Assembly: GCA_000949895.1 (NCBI GenBank) | Contig: JWIT01000001.1 | Coordinates: forward strand, 391,729 to 455,728 | DNA length: 64,000 nt | Source: Agrobacterium arsenijevicii | GTDB taxonomy: Bacteria > Pseudomonadota > Alphaproteobacteria > Rhizobiales > Rhizobiaceae | Direction: 5' to 3' | Part shown: one piece after another, positions 17,609 through 27,163 of the stretch | How the letters are laid out: every line of letters begins with the position of its first letter | How positions within the stretch are numbered: the stretch's first letter is position 1 | The notes under the pieces: generated by a model | Told to the model about the DNA's origin: nothing | Seen by the model: the letters and a program-made list of their open reading frames with translations, nothing else | The model's database searches: none | Made by a program: the position numbers and the translations under genes

Positions 17609-19915
17609 ATGGCAGGCAAGGGTAAATCACGCGATCGGGTAGAACCTTCCTTCGGGGATTTCCACGAGTCCGGCGATGATCTGCGCCTTGATGCCAACGA
17701 GCGTATTGGCGGAACGACAAAACAGCCCGCCAGAAAACCGAAGTCCACATCCGGCCGCGCCAAACCGCAAAAAAAGGAAAAGCGCACGCGCAGTTCCGGC
17801 GGTGGAGCGACGGGCTTTATTCGGTCTCTTCTTTACTGGTGCATCGTGCTCGGTATCTGGGGCGGTATCGGTGTTGCCGGTCTTGTCCTTTATTACGGCG
17901 CGCGCATGCCGAGCGCCAGCAGCTGGACCATTCCCGAACGCCCGCCGAATGTGAAGATCGTTTCGGTGAACGGCAGCGTGCTTGCCAATCGCGGCACCAC
18001 GGGCGGCGAGGCTCTCGCGCTTGAAGACATGTCGCCTTACCTTCCGCAAGCGGTGATGGCGATCGAAGACCGGCGGTTTTATTCGCATTTCGGGGTAGAC
18101 CCACTCGGCCTGGCGCGTGCCATCGTGACCAATGTGATGACGGGCCGAACCGTGCAGGGCGGCTCGACGCTGACACAGCAGCTGGCAAAAAACCTGTTCC
18201 TCTCGCAGGATCGAACGCTGGAGCGCAAGGTGCAGGAAGTGCTGCTGTCCTTCTGGCTGGAGCATAAATATACCAAGGACCAGATCCTCGCGATGTATCT
18301 CAATCGCGTTTATTTCGGGTCCAACGCCTTCGGCGTCGAAGCCGCATCCCGACGCTACTTCAACAAATCCGCGCGCGACGTCAATCTTGGCGAGGCGGCG
18401 ACGCTTGCCGGACTTCTCAAGGCCCCTTCGCGCCTCTCACCGGCGCGCGATCCGCAGGCGGCGGAAGAGCGGGCGCAGGTCGTGCTGAAATCCATGCGCG
18501 ATGTCGGTTTTATCACCGATGACGAGATCAAGACCGCGATGTCGCAGCCACCGACCAAGGCGAAACGTTTCTGGTCCGGTGCCGAACATTACGCCGCCGA
18601 TATGGTGATGGAGGAAGTCCGCGGCCTGATTGGCGACGTCAAGCAGGACATCGTCGTCGACACGACCATCGACCCCAGTCTTGAACGCGATGCCGAAAAA
18701 GCACTAACCCATGTTCTGCAGGGCGATGGCAAAAAGCAGGGCGCCTCGCAGGCAGCCCTCGTTTCCATCGATGGCACGGGCGCGATCCGGGCTGTGGTCG
18801 GCGGGGCGGATTATGCCGAAAGCCAGTTCAACCGCGCCGTCAAGGCGAAACGGCAACCCGGCTCGGCATTCAAACCCTTCGTTTACGTCGCCGCACTCGA
18901 ATCGGGTCTTACCCCCAACACCATTCGCAATGACGGGCCGGTCCGCATCGGAAACTGGACGCCGGAAAATTACGAGAAGAAATATCGCGGCGAAGTGACG
19001 CTTGCCACCGCGCTCGCCAATTCGCTCAATACGATCGCCGCGCAGTTGGTGATGGAAGTCGGTCCTGAGCGGGTGACGCAGGTGGCGCATCGCATGGGCA
19101 TCGAATCGGAGCTGCAGAACAACGCCTCGATCGCGCTCGGCACCTCGGAAGTGTCGCTGATGGAGCTGACCGCTTCCTACGCCCCCTTCATGAATGGCGG
19201 CTACAAGGCAACCCCGCATATCGTCAAACGCATTTCCGATGCCGACGGCAAGGTGCTTTACGAAAACAAATACGATAACCCGCCGCGTGTGCTGAGCGAG
19301 GAAATCGCCGCGACGATGAACGGCATGTTGTCGCGCGTCATCACCGAAGGAACAGGCAAGGCCGCGCGCCTGCAAGGCTGGCAGGCGGCGGGTAAATCCG
19401 GCACAACGCAGTCTTTCCGCGACGCGCTTTTCGTCGGCTACACAAGCAACCTGACCACGGGCGTCTGGTTCGGCAATGACGACGGCACGTCGATGAAAAA
19501 GGTCACCGGCGGCGGGCTGCCGGCGAAGGCCTGGAAAGATTTCATGACCGCCGCCCATTCCGGGCTCTCACCCTCGCCGCTCTTTGGTCTCGGCGCAGGC
19601 GGCGTACCGCCGCTCAGCGATGTGCAGCAGCAGCCGGCGCCCGAGAACGCACCCTCCTCCATCGGCGACATCATTTCAAATGCGCTTGGCGGCGGCGGAG
19701 CGACAAACACCCGCGCCTATCCCGAAGCGCCCGCTTCGCCGAACCCCGGTCAGCCGGGTGTGCTCATGCCACCGGGGAATATTCCTTCCCGCGATGTCGA
19801 TCCCGGCTATTCGTCTGCCAACGGACCTGTACCGCCAGCCGATATCGGTGGTCGCACACCAGCAACATCCGGGCCGAAGCAGACAACGCTGCTTGATATT
19901 CTGATGGGAAATTGA
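17609..19915 (+). CDS. Class A penicillin-binding protein (transglycosylase/transpeptidase)
   Basis: 768 residues. A basic cytoplasmic tail of about 70 residues (QKKEKRTRSS) precedes one membrane anchor (LLYWCIVLGIWGGIGVAGLVL). The GT51 glycosyltransferase has EDRRFYSHFGVD, GGSTLTQQLAKN and RKVQEVLLSFWLE. The transpeptidase has the active-site SAFK, then SLN and KSGTT. A Pro/Gly/Gln-rich tail of about 110 residues ends the protein. It polymerises and crosslinks peptidoglycan in the periplasm. Overall it looks like the PBP1b-type proteins of Agrobacterium rather than PBP1a; that subgrouping is from memory. Confidence 0.94.
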   Translation: MAGKGKSRDRVEPSFGDFHESGDDLRLDANERIGGTTKQPARKPKSTSGRAKPQKKEKRTRSSGGGATGFIRSLLYWCIVLGIWGGIGVAGLVLYYGARMPSASSWTIPERPPNVKIVSVNGSVLANRGTTGGEALALEDMSPYLPQAVMAIEDRRFYSHFGVDPLGLARAIVTNVMTGRTVQGGSTLTQQLAKNLFLSQDRTLERKVQEVLLSFWLEHKYTKDQILAMYLNRVYFGSNAFGVEAASRRYFNKSARDVNLGEAATLAGLLKAPSRLSPARDPQAAEERAQVVLKSMRDVGFITDDEIKTAMSQPPTKAKRFWSGAEHYAADMVMEEVRGLIGDVKQDIVVDTTIDPSLERDAEKALTHVLQGDGKKQGASQAALVSIDGTGAIRAVVGGADYAESQFNRAVKAKRQPGSAFKPFVYVAALESGLTPNTIRNDGPVRIGNWTPENYEKKYRGEVTLATALANSLNTIAAQLVMEVGPERVTQVAHRMGIESELQNNASIALGTSEVSLMELTASYAPFMNGGYKATPHIVKRISDADGKVLYENKYDNPPRVLSEEIAATMNGMLSRVITEGTGKAARLQGWQAAGKSGTTQSFRDALFVGYTSNLTTGVWFGNDDGTSMKKVTGGGLPAKAWKDFMTAAHSGLSPSPLFGLGAGGVPPLSDVQQQPAPENAPSSIGDIISNALGGGGATNTRAYPEAPASPNPGQPGVLMPPGNIPSRDVDPGYSSANGPVPPADIGGRTPATSGPKQTTLLDILMGN

Positions 19916-20216
19916 CACCCTTTTGAGTAACCGGCCGGCCGACTGTCGGCGGGCAGCAAGGCGACGGCGCCTTTGTCGTCTTCCCCCCAAATCCCCCATT
20001 TCCCAGAGACTTGGTTACACCGCATTGGCAGCCATCGCAGCCACGAGCGGCGACGGCGCTCGCGTTTGCAACATATACGTGCACCAACGTTAACCGTAGA
20101 TTGCTATTTGCGCAAAGTTGCTTACATTTCGCATGACTTTTTACGGTGAATGAATTATTAATCGATCATATAAATTAATTTTCTTGTTTCAAAATAACTT
20201 TTCAGGGCTCCATATT
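19916..20216. other. Intergenic region before the sugar transferase gene
   Basis: About 300 bp without a gene. The first half is GC-rich and has only a short stem AAGGCG/CGCCTT. From about 20090 it becomes clearly AT-rich (TTACGGTGAATGAATTATTA and the stretch after it), unusual for this genome and suitable for a regulated promoter of the downstream sugar transferase. No operator could be assigned. Confidence 0.5.
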
Positions 20217-20945
20217 ATGCTGGGTACTAAAAGCTCATCGCATGCCGTTTTTTACGGCGCCCCTTATTCCGCGGCTGTCAGTTTTGACGCGCCGGAAACG
20301 CAACCTTCCGTTTCGGAAAAAAACACGTCGGCGTTCCTGCGCAGCCAGTTTGCGCTCAAAAGAACGATCGACATTGCAGGGGCGTCCATCGCCCTTGTCG
20401 CACTCGCCCCCGTATTGCTGACCGTCGCAGCACTGGTCAAATTCGACAGCAAGGGGCCGGTCCTGTTCTCGCAGGTCCGCTGGGGCATGAATGGACGAAA
20501 AATCCGCGTCTATAAGTTCCGCTCGATGCGTACCGAACTGGGCGATGCCACCGGCGTCGCGCAAACGGTGAAGAACGATCCGAGGATAACCCGGATCGGC
20601 GCCGTTCTTCGCCGTACAAATATCGACGAGCTGCCACAGCTCATCAACGTCTTGAAAGGCGACATGTCGCTGGTTGGGCCGCGCTGCCATGCCGTGGGCA
20701 TGCTGGCAGCCGGTCGTCTTTATGAGGAACTTGTTCCCCATTACCACCTGCGGCACCGGGTACGACCGGGCATTACCGGCCTTGCCCAGATGCGGGGTTT
20801 GCGCGGCCCGACGGACCGCAGCGACAAGGCACGCGCCCGTATCGTTTCCGATCTTTATTACGTCGACAATTTTTCGGTCTGGCTGGATATCAAGATCATG
20901 ATCGGAACGGTCATTTCCGAATTGCGTGGCGGCAAGGGCTTCTGA
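20217..20945 (+). CDS. ExoY-like undecaprenyl-phosphate sugar phosphotransferase
   Basis: 242 residues from the ATG at 20217, with AGGG nine bases upstream. One membrane helix (DIAGASIALVALAPVLLTVAAL) is followed by the bacterial sugar transferase domain (PF02397): GPVLFSQVRWGMNGRKIRVYKF, FRSMRT, RRTNIDELPQLINVLKGDMSLVGPR, and RPGITGLAQ. These enzymes put the first sugar on the lipid carrier for exopolysaccharide, succinoglycan-type in rhizobia. No other polysaccharide genes lie nearby, so this is a solitary paralogue, possibly for a different polymer such as a surface or holdfast adhesin. Confidence 0.9.
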   Translation: MLGTKSSSHAVFYGAPYSAAVSFDAPETQPSVSEKNTSAFLRSQFALKRTIDIAGASIALVALAPVLLTVAALVKFDSKGPVLFSQVRWGMNGRKIRVYKFRSMRTELGDATGVAQTVKNDPRITRIGAVLRRTNIDELPQLINVLKGDMSLVGPRCHAVGMLAAGRLYEELVPHYHLRHRVRPGITGLAQMRGLRGPTDRSDKARARIVSDLYYVDNFSVWLDIKIMIGTVISELRGGKGF

Positions 20946-20966
20946 TCTTTCCAGACATGCAGAATC

Positions 20967-20998
20967 AAAAAAGCCCGGCATCGCTGCCGGGCTTTTTT
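20967..20998. terminator. Bidirectional terminator
   Basis: Nearly perfect AAAAAAGCCCGGCA / TGCCGGGCTTTTTT stem with a 4-base loop, between the convergent sugar transferase and cytochrome c genes. T runs on both strands. Confidence 0.95.
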
Positions 20999-21016
20999 AT
21001 GAAACTACCATGTTCG

Positions 21017-21592
21017 TCAGTTTGTCGGCGCGGGAGCCGCGGCAGGATCCGGCAGCGGTGCCGGGTTTGCCGACAGCGTGCGCAGATAGGCGATGAGGTC
21101 GGCGCGTTCCGTCTCCTTCTTCACACCCGCAAAGCCCATGGCCGTACCGGGAACGTGTTTCTTGGGAGCTTCGAGGAAGTAGCTGAGATGATCGTAATCC
21201 CAATGCACGGAACCGCCCTTGGAGAAATCCTTCATCCCTGCGGAGTAGCTGAAACCTTCGTGGCTGGCGATCGGCCGGTTGACGATATCGAAGAGATTGG
21301 GGCCGACCTTGTTTGCACCACCACTCTCTCCGGTATGACAGCTCGTACACTTCTTGAAGACCGTCTCGCCCTTGGCGGCATCGGCGCTCGCAAGCAATTG
21401 CGCGATCGGCGTCGCCGCGGCAGCGGCTTCTCCACCACTTGCTTCGCCGCCGCTCTCTGCCGCAGCAATGGCGTAACCTTCCTTTTCGGGCGCAGGCGCA
21501 TGGAAAATGCCCTCAGACGCAATCGACACCGACATCAGGACGAAAACCGTGCCCAGCAACGCCCCAACGCCCATATTTACATAAGAATTCAT
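21017..21592 (-). CDS. Membrane-anchored c-type cytochrome
   Basis: 191 residues. An uncleaved N-terminal membrane helix ([20 protein letters not shown]) is followed by an Ala/Gly/Glu-rich linker. One cytochrome c domain has the haem site CTSCH and a Met ligand probably in [10 protein letters not shown]; the C-terminal tail is Ala/Pro-rich. This is the layout of CycM/cytochrome c552-type carriers that bring electrons from the bc1 complex to an aa3 oxidase on the periplasmic face. It is divergent from kdsB with a 150-bp gap. Confidence 0.92.
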   Translation of the reverse strand: MNSYVNMGVGALLGTVFVLMSVSIASEGIFHAPAPEKEGYAIAAAESGGEASGGEAAAAATPIAQLLASADAAKGETVFKKCTSCHTGESGGANKVGPNLFDIVNRPIASHEGFSYSAGMKDFSKGGSVHWDYDHLSYFLEAPKKHVPGTAMGFAGVKKETERADLIAYLRTLSANPAPLPDPAAAPAPTN

Positions 21593-21742
21593 CTATATGC
21601 GCTCCCTCGCATCCGCTCCATATAACCGGGCATCTTGAAATTGTTCGAAAGCTATGGCTTTTGCACAGCCTGCGCAACTTGAATAATGTTCCCCACTCCG
21701 TGACGTTTTGACACTTTTCGGACGGGATTTGAAGGGTGTCGG

Positions 21743-22498
21743 ATGAAGAATCGGGATTTCGAGAAAGCTGTCGTCCTTATACCGGCGCGGATGGCATCCA
21801 CACGGCTTCCGGGCAAGCCTCTCGCGGATATTGGCGGCAAACCGATGATCGTGCAGGTTGCGCTCAGAGCACGCGAGGCCGGTGCCGAGCGTATCGTCGT
21901 TGCCGTCGATGACGAACAGGTCTTTTCGGCCGTGAAAAATGCCGGTTTCGACGTGATGATGACGCGGGACGACCATCAATCCGGTTCGGACCGCATTTTC
22001 GAGGCCTTGCAGAAGGCCGACCCCTACGGCAACGCCGAATATGTCATCAATGTTCAGGGCGATCTTCCGACCATCGAGGCGGAAACGATCCGCGCCTCGT
22101 TGCGCCCGCTGGAAAATGCCGCCGTCGACATCGCCACGCTGACGGTCGAGATCACCGACGAGGAAGAAAAAACCAATCCGAACGTGGTGAAAGTGGTCGG
22201 AAGCCCGCTTTCCGAGACACGCTTGCGCGCACTTTATTTTACCCGCGCCACCGCGCCCTATGGCGACGGACCGCTTTATCATCACATCGGGCTTTACACC
22301 TATCGCCGCGCCGCCCTCGAGACATTCGTCAGGCTTCAGCCTTCGCCGCTGGAGAAGCGCGAACGGTTGGAACAATTGCGTGCGCTGGAAGCGGGCATGC
22401 GCATCGACGCCGAAATCGTCCGCTCCGTGCCACTCGGTGTCGATACGCCGCACGATCTCGAAAAAGCCCGCAACATTCTCGCAAGCAGAACCCTTTGA
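21743..22498 (+). CDS. kdsB: 3-deoxy-manno-octulosonate cytidylyltransferase
   Basis: 251 residues. The nucleotidyltransferase N-terminus [27 protein letters not shown] contains the signature Lys/Arg loop. [18 protein letters not shown] and NVQGDLPTI follow, all KdsB motifs for CTP and metal binding. It activates Kdo as CMP-Kdo for the lipopolysaccharide inner core. Its TGA overlaps a possible pheA start (TGATG), so the two are probably one transcript. Confidence 0.95.
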   Translation: MKNRDFEKAVVLIPARMASTRLPGKPLADIGGKPMIVQVALRAREAGAERIVVAVDDEQVFSAVKNAGFDVMMTRDDHQSGSDRIFEALQKADPYGNAEYVINVQGDLPTIEAETIRASLRPLENAAVDIATLTVEITDEEEKTNPNVVKVVGSPLSETRLRALYFTRATAPYGDGPLYHHIGLYTYRRAALETFVRLQPSPLEKRERLEQLRALEAGMRIDAEIVRSVPLGVDTPHDLEKARNILASRTL

Positions 22499-22509
22499 TG
22501 GACAATTCC

Positions 22510-23385
22510 ATGACCTTGAGCACAAACCGCATTGCCTTTCAGGGCGAATTTGGCGCGAATTCCGACATGGCCTGCCGCGACATGTTCCCGGATATGGAGC
22601 CTTTGCCGTGCCCGACATTTGAGGATGCCTTCAACGCCGTCGAAAACGGCGAAGCCGATCTAGGCATGATCCCGATCGAGAATACGCTGGCCGGCCGTGT
22701 CGCCGATATCCACCATCTGCTGCCTGAATCGCGTCTTCACATCATCGGCGAATATTTCATGCCGATCCGCTTCCAGCTGATGGTGATGCCGGGCGTGAAG
22801 AAAGACGAGATCCGCACCGTCCACAGCCACATCCACGCGCTTGGCCAGTGCCGCAAGATCATCCGCTCAAACGGCTGGAAGCCCGTCGTGGCCGGCGATA
22901 CGGCCGGAGCGGCGCGGCTGGTTTCCGAAAAGGGCGACCGCAGCATGGCGGCCCTTGCGCCGCGTCTTGCCGCCGGTCTCTACGGTCTCGATATTATGGC
23001 TGAGAATGTCGAGGATTCGGAAAACAACGTCACCCGTTTCGTGATCCTGTCGCGTGATGAGAACTGGGCCAAACGCCAGTCCCGAGACGAATCTTCCGAT
23101 GAAATTATCGTCACGACCTTCGTGTTCAACGTCCGCAATATTCCAGCGGCGCTTTACAAGGCCATGGGTGGTTTTGCGACGAACGGCATCAACATGACGA
23201 AGCTTGAGAGCTACCAGCTCGGCGGAAAATTCGTGGCAACGCAGTTCTATGCCGATATCGAAGGCCATCCGGATGACGAACCGGTTCGGCACGCGCTGGA
23301 CGAGCTGCGCTTCTTTTCCGAAAAGGTCCATATTCTCGGCGTCTACAAGGGCCACGCGATGCGCGGCAAGCTCAACCAGAGCTGA
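22510..23385 (+). CDS. pheA: Prephenate dehydratase
   Basis: 291 residues from the ATG at 22510 (MTLSTNRIAFQGEFGANSDMA), where homologues start. An ATG at 22498 overlapping the kdsB stop would add four residues. The catalytic domain includes FQGEFGANSD, IPIENTLAGRV and the conserved T-R-F (NNVTRFVIL). A C-terminal ACT domain (RNIPAALYKAMGGFATNGINM, then KLESY) provides Phe feedback inhibition. It has no chorismate mutase domain, as in other alphaproteobacteria. It makes phenylpyruvate for phenylalanine. Confidence 0.96.
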   Translation: MTLSTNRIAFQGEFGANSDMACRDMFPDMEPLPCPTFEDAFNAVENGEADLGMIPIENTLAGRVADIHHLLPESRLHIIGEYFMPIRFQLMVMPGVKKDEIRTVHSHIHALGQCRKIIRSNGWKPVVAGDTAGAARLVSEKGDRSMAALAPRLAAGLYGLDIMAENVEDSENNVTRFVILSRDENWAKRQSRDESSDEIIVTTFVFNVRNIPAALYKAMGGFATNGINMTKLESYQLGGKFVATQFYADIEGHPDDEPVRHALDELRFFSEKVHILGVYKGHAMRGKLNQS

Positions 23386-23427
23386 GCCTGAAGCGGCGGG
23401 ACCACCGCTCCAGTTTTTTGTTTAAGC

Positions 23428-23474
23428 ATCAGATCGTCCGAAAACCGCGCTACACTTTTCGGTCCGATGCTCTA
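23428..23474. repeat. Dispersed intergenic repeat, copy 2
   Basis: ATCAGATCGTCCGAAAACCG then CGCTACACTTTTCGGTCCGATGCTCT, directly followed by copy 3. It has the same core (CCG-AAAACCG-CTACACTTTT) as the other copies. Confidence 0.6.
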
Positions 23475-23488
23475 TATCTTTGTTTTTG

Positions 23489-23538
23489 CGCATTTTCCGG
23501 ACGTAAAACCGCTACGCACTTTTACTGGAAATGCTCCA
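23489..23538. repeat. Dispersed intergenic repeat, copy 3
   Basis: TTTTCCGGACGTAAAACCG, then CTACGCACTTTTACTGGAAATGCTCC. It is nearly identical to copy 5 at 56.2 kb and sits between the convergent pheA and nudC ends. Confidence 0.7.
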
Positions 23539-23543
23539 GGGCA

Positions 23544-24506
23544 TCATTTCGTCCATTCCACCCAGTCGCGCATCAGCCGATGCGCGATGGCGCCGCCCGG
23601 AGGGGCGGAAAAGCCCTCACCCGCCGCCGTCTCCAGCATCGTCGCCACTTCTGCCCGCGTGAACCAGCGGCAATCCTCCAGCTCGATCTCGTCGCGGGAA
23701 ATATCGAAGGATTGCGCCTCGGCGTAGCAGCCGATCATCAGCGTATGCGGCATCGGCCAGGGCTGGGAAGCGTGATAGCGCACGCGGCCAACTTCGACGC
23801 CGGATTCCTCATGCGTCTCGCGACGGACCGCCTGCTCGATCGTTTCACCCGGCTCAACAAAACCGGCAAGGCAGGAATACATGCCCGGTGCAAAATGTGC
23901 ACCACGGCCAAGCAGGCAAAGATCGCGCTCGATATCGATCGTCATCATGATGACGACGGGATCGGTACGGGGAAAAATGGTGTGATTGCAGGCGGCGCAG
24001 ATGCGCTTGTAGCCGCCGATACGCAATTCCATGGTGCCGCCGCACCGTCCACAGAAACGATTATCGGCATTCCAATGCGTGAGGCTGACGGCCTGGGCAA
24101 CCTCGCTCAGCAATTCCTCATCGAGAAGATGGTCGCGATAAAGAGTGCGGGCGTCGGCCAGCTTATAGTGGCTCGCCAGCGTGTCTTCCGTGACGGCCAC
24201 CGGCACCGCAATTCTTGGTTCGCCGGTTTCGCGATATCCAAGCAGAACGGCATTGTCGAAATCCGGCTGCAATTCGGCCAGTTCATAGGCGGAAAACAGC
24301 GGATCGATAACCTGTTCGTCGTGTTTCAGGACAAGCCTGTTGCCGGAGAAGGCAAAAATATGAGTGCCATCCACTTTCAGCGCATCGGCAACGCAATCTT
24401 CCGTCCGCTTTTCGGCGAAACGGTCGAGGGCATTTTTGGAAAAGGCTGTCAGCAGGCTTGCTTCGGGATGGGGGGCGGTGGTTTCAAAAATAGTCATTGA
24501 TATCAT
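23544..24506 (-). CDS. nudC: NAD(P)H pyrophosphatase / NAD-cap decapping Nudix enzyme
   Basis: 320 residues. An N-terminal NudC domain leads to a zinc ribbon (CGRCGG ... CAAC, about residues 152-175). The Nudix box GFVEPGETIEQAVRRETHEESGVEV matches GX5EX7REUXEEXGU. The residues SQPWPMPHTLM after it are the SQPWPFPxS motif typical of NudC. It hydrolyses NADH and removes NAD caps from RNA. The ATG at 24506 overlaps the HIT gene stop (TGATG); an ATG three codons later (24497) is equally possible. Confidence 0.95.
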   Translation of the reverse strand: MISMTIFETTAPHPEASLLTAFSKNALDRFAEKRTEDCVADALKVDGTHIFAFSGNRLVLKHDEQVIDPLFSAYELAELQPDFDNAVLLGYRETGEPRIAVPVAVTEDTLASHYKLADARTLYRDHLLDEELLSEVAQAVSLTHWNADNRFCGRCGGTMELRIGGYKRICAACNHTIFPRTDPVVIMMTIDIERDLCLLGRGAHFAPGMYSCLAGFVEPGETIEQAVRRETHEESGVEVGRVRYHASQPWPMPHTLMIGCYAEAQSFDISRDEIELEDCRWFTRAEVATMLETAAGEGFSAPPGGAIAHRLMRDWVEWTK

Positions 24507-24934
24507 CAGAGCGCGCCGGAGATTTTTTTCATCAAGGTTTCCTTTTCACCCGCACCATAGGGCACCGGCGTTCCGTGACCCCAGATAGGACCGGGCCAAC
24601 AGGTGTCGCCTTCGTTGCGGGCGATAATATGGACGTGAAGTTGCCGGACGATATTGCCGAGCGCGCCGACGTTGATCTTGGTGGCGCCCGTGACCTGCTT
24701 CAGCGCGGAGGCGACGAGATTGGTCTCAAACGTCAGCACGGCCTGATCAAGCGGGGTAAGATCAAACAATTCACTGGCGCCGCCTCTTTGTGGCACCAGC
24801 ACCAGCCAAGGCCAGCGACTGTCGTTCTGCAAACGCAGCTCACATAGTCCCAAACGCATTACAAGCGCACTATCGCGCGCCAGCCTGTCGTCCAGCCGGA
24901 ATGTCTCCAAGGCGTCCTCCATGTTTGTTTTCAT
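24506..24934 (-). CDS. HIT family nucleotide-binding protein
   Basis: 142 residues from the ATG at 24934; another ATG four codons later (24922) is possible. The HIT motif is QLHVHIIAR (H-x-H), with the catalytic loop partly changed relative to HxHxHxx. RWPWLVLVPQRGGASELFDL is typical of the Ap4A hydrolase-like HIT branch in Rhizobiales. It probably cleaves dinucleoside polyphosphates or AMP-conjugates in the cytosol. It is coupled to nudC by a stop/start overlap, which pairs two nucleotide-housekeeping enzymes. It is divergent from the SRP RNA gene 57 bp away. Confidence 0.85.
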   Translation of the reverse strand: MKTNMEDALETFRLDDRLARDSALVMRLGLCELRLQNDSRWPWLVLVPQRGGASELFDLTPLDQAVLTFETNLVASALKQVTGATKINVGALGNIVRQLHVHIIARNEGDTCWPGPIWGHGTPVPYGAGEKETLMKKISGAL

Positions 24935-24991
24935 CGTGATAGCAGTTTTTTGAAGGCTTGGCTTGCATTTGCTGTCGATATTGCCGATATG

Positions 24992-25100
24992 TGGCCCCGG
25001 GAGGTTGGTGGTGGACGAGCCACTCGCCAACCGGGTCAGGTCCGGAAGGAAGCAGCCCTAACGAGCCAGGCACGGGTCGCCGTGCCAGCCTCCCACCCTT
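24992..25100 (+). ncRNA. ffs: Signal recognition particle RNA, 4.5S
   Basis: About 105 nt. The universally conserved Ffh-binding apical region GTCAGGTCCGGAAGGAAGCA and GCCCTAAC lies at 25034-25062. The outer arms GGGAGGTTGG (from 25000) and CCAGCCTCCC (to 25093) pair to close the long hairpin, and CCCTTTTTAAA ends it. It scaffolds Ffh for cotranslational membrane targeting. Its position directly before dnaX is the normal alphaproteobacterial arrangement. Ends are estimated from pairing. Confidence 0.93.
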
Positions 25101-25258
25101 TTTAAATTCCGCTCAGCTTTCGCCGGGCCGGTTCAGCCTGAAAGCGGCACCTGCGTATCGGCACGATGTGCAGACTTTAGAGGAATAGAGCCTGCCTGAT
25201 GTGTCCAACACGACGCACGGCGCTCTAGGACAAACTGGCAAAATAAACTGGCGAGGCG

Positions 25259-27136
25259 ATGAGCGACACCTTACCCACCACATCAAGCGATTCCCAGGGC
25301 GGGACCGGCTACCGGGTACTGGCACGCAAATATCGTCCGAAGGATTTTTCCGATCTGATGGTCGGCCAAGAGCCGATGGTCCGCACGCTCACGAATGCGT
25401 TCGAGACCGGCCGTATCGCGCAGGCCTATATGCTGACCGGCGTTCGCGGTGTGGGCAAGACGACCACCGCGCGTATTCTTGCCCGCGCGCTGAATTACAA
25501 GACCGACACCATCGACAAACCGACCATCGACCTGCGTATCCCCGGCGAACATTGCCAGGCGATCATGGAAGGCCGTCATGTCGACGTGATCGAGATGGAC
25601 GCCGCCTCCCATACCGGTATCGACGACATTCGCGAGATCATCGAGCAGGTGCGTTACCGCCCGGTTTCGGCGCGCTATAAAGTCTATATCATCGACGAAG
25701 TGCACATGCTTTCGACGCAGGCCTTCAACGGTCTTCTGAAGACGTTGGAAGAGCCGCCGGAGCATGTGAAATTCATCTTCGCGACCACTGAAATCCGCAA
25801 GGTTCCGATTACCGTACTGTCGCGGTGCCAGCGTTTCGACCTGCGCCGCATCAGCGCTGCCGATCTCGTTGGCCTATTCACCGCCATTGCCGGCAAGGAA
25901 GGTTTCGAGGCCGAGCCGCAGGCGCTTTCGATGATCGCCCGCGCCGCCGAGGGTTCTGCCCGCGACGGTCTTTCCCTGCTCGATCAGGCGATCGCCCATG
26001 GCGGTGGCCGCGTGGAAGCCGAAGCGGTACGTGGCATGCTTGGCCTTGCCGACCGGGCACGCATCGTCGATCTTTTCCAGCACGTCATCAAAGGCGATGT
26101 CGCTTCAGCACTTTCGGAATTCAACGGGCAATATGAAGCGGGTGCGAACCCCGTCGTGGTGCTCAACGACCTTGCCGATTTCACTCACCTCGTCACCCGC
26201 ATGAAATATGTGCCTGACGCGGCGGAAGACCCCTCGCTTTCTGAGATCGAGCGCGTGCGCGGTGCGGAATTTGCCGAGACGATTGCGGTTACGGCGTTGT
26301 CGCGCATCTGGCAGATGTTGCTCAAGGGCATTCCGGAAACGGAAAACGCCTCGCGTCCGGCGGGTGCGGCCGAGATGGTGCTAATCCGCCTTTCGCATGC
26401 CGCCAATCTTCCGGCACCGGAAGACGCGGCGCGGCGCCTGCTTGAACTTTCCACCAGCGATGGCGGCTATTCGAATGGTGCGCCTTCGGGTGGCGGTAAT
26501 GGCGGCGGTGCACGGGCCTATTCGTCCGCGCAGACCGTTGCTGCGGCGAGACCCGTCGATGCTCTCGCACAACGGCAGGCAACGCCGCAACCAACCACGA
26601 TGCTGCGCGCCGTTCCCGACAGCCGCCCGCAGGAGATGCAGGTCGCCGCACCGAAAACCGAGGAGCGGCCGGAGCCGAAGGTTCCAATCAACTCCCTGCA
26701 GGATATCGTCGATCTTTGCGCGAAACAGCGCGATCCTATTCTCAAGGCGCGGATACGCGGTTTCGTGCGGCTGGTTCGGCTGGAGCCGGGCAGGCTGGAT
26801 ATACGGATGACGGAAGGCGCTCCCGGCACCCTGCCGGGCGAGATTGGCGTCAAGCTGAAGGAATGGACGGGCATTCACTGGATCGTCAGTCTCAGCCGCG
26901 AGGAGGGTCAGCCTACTCTTGCCGAGGCGGAAACCAACGCCCGCAACGCCCGTCTGGTCGATGCAAGGCAGGACCCGGATGTGGCGGCCATTCTTCAACA
27001 GTTTCCAGGCGCTAAAATCACCGACGTGCGCATTCGCGTTGTTGAGCAGGACGAGGCGGACGAGATCGCCCCATCCCCTTCGGTTGCCGAATCGAGCGAA
27101 GGGGACATCCTTCCCGGCGACGACATCGAATTTTAA
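25259..27136 (+). CDS. dnaX: DNA polymerase III subunit tau (clamp loader)
   Basis: 625 residues. The AAA+ core includes Walker A (GVRGVGKTTTARI), Walker B/DExx (VYIIDEVHMLSTQAFNGL), SRC (LSRCQRFDL) and FATTEIRK. After residue 400 a Gly/Ala/Gln-rich linker leads to the tau domains that contact polymerase and helicase. The zinc module between Walker A and B is lost: where E. coli DnaX has four Cys, only GEHCQAI keeps one. I see no slippery A-run/hairpin for a gamma product. It loads the beta clamp. ybaB and recR lie downstream as usual. Confidence 0.96.
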   Translation: MSDTLPTTSSDSQGGTGYRVLARKYRPKDFSDLMVGQEPMVRTLTNAFETGRIAQAYMLTGVRGVGKTTTARILARALNYKTDTIDKPTIDLRIPGEHCQAIMEGRHVDVIEMDAASHTGIDDIREIIEQVRYRPVSARYKVYIIDEVHMLSTQAFNGLLKTLEEPPEHVKFIFATTEIRKVPITVLSRCQRFDLRRISAADLVGLFTAIAGKEGFEAEPQALSMIARAAEGSARDGLSLLDQAIAHGGGRVEAEAVRGMLGLADRARIVDLFQHVIKGDVASALSEFNGQYEAGANPVVVLNDLADFTHLVTRMKYVPDAAEDPSLSEIERVRGAEFAETIAVTALSRIWQMLLKGIPETENASRPAGAAEMVLIRLSHAANLPAPEDAARRLLELSTSDGGYSNGAPSGGGNGGGARAYSSAQTVAAARPVDALAQRQATPQPTTMLRAVPDSRPQEMQVAAPKTEERPEPKVPINSLQDIVDLCAKQRDPILKARIRGFVRLVRLEPGRLDIRMTEGAPGTLPGEIGVKLKEWTGIHWIVSLSREEGQPTLAEAETNARNARLVDARQDPDVAAILQQFPGAKITDVRIRVVEQDEADEIAPSPSVAESSEGDILPGDDIEF

Positions 27137-27163
27137 TACATAACAAAAACAGGAGTTTGGCAC

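Noticed and set aside
21708..21713. TTGACA as the kdsB -35 box
   Set aside because: Transcription would then start at or past the kdsB start codon at 21743.
25259..27136. Programmed frameshift in dnaX giving gamma
   Set aside because: No A-AAA-AAG slippery run with a following hairpin near the end of the AAA+ domains.
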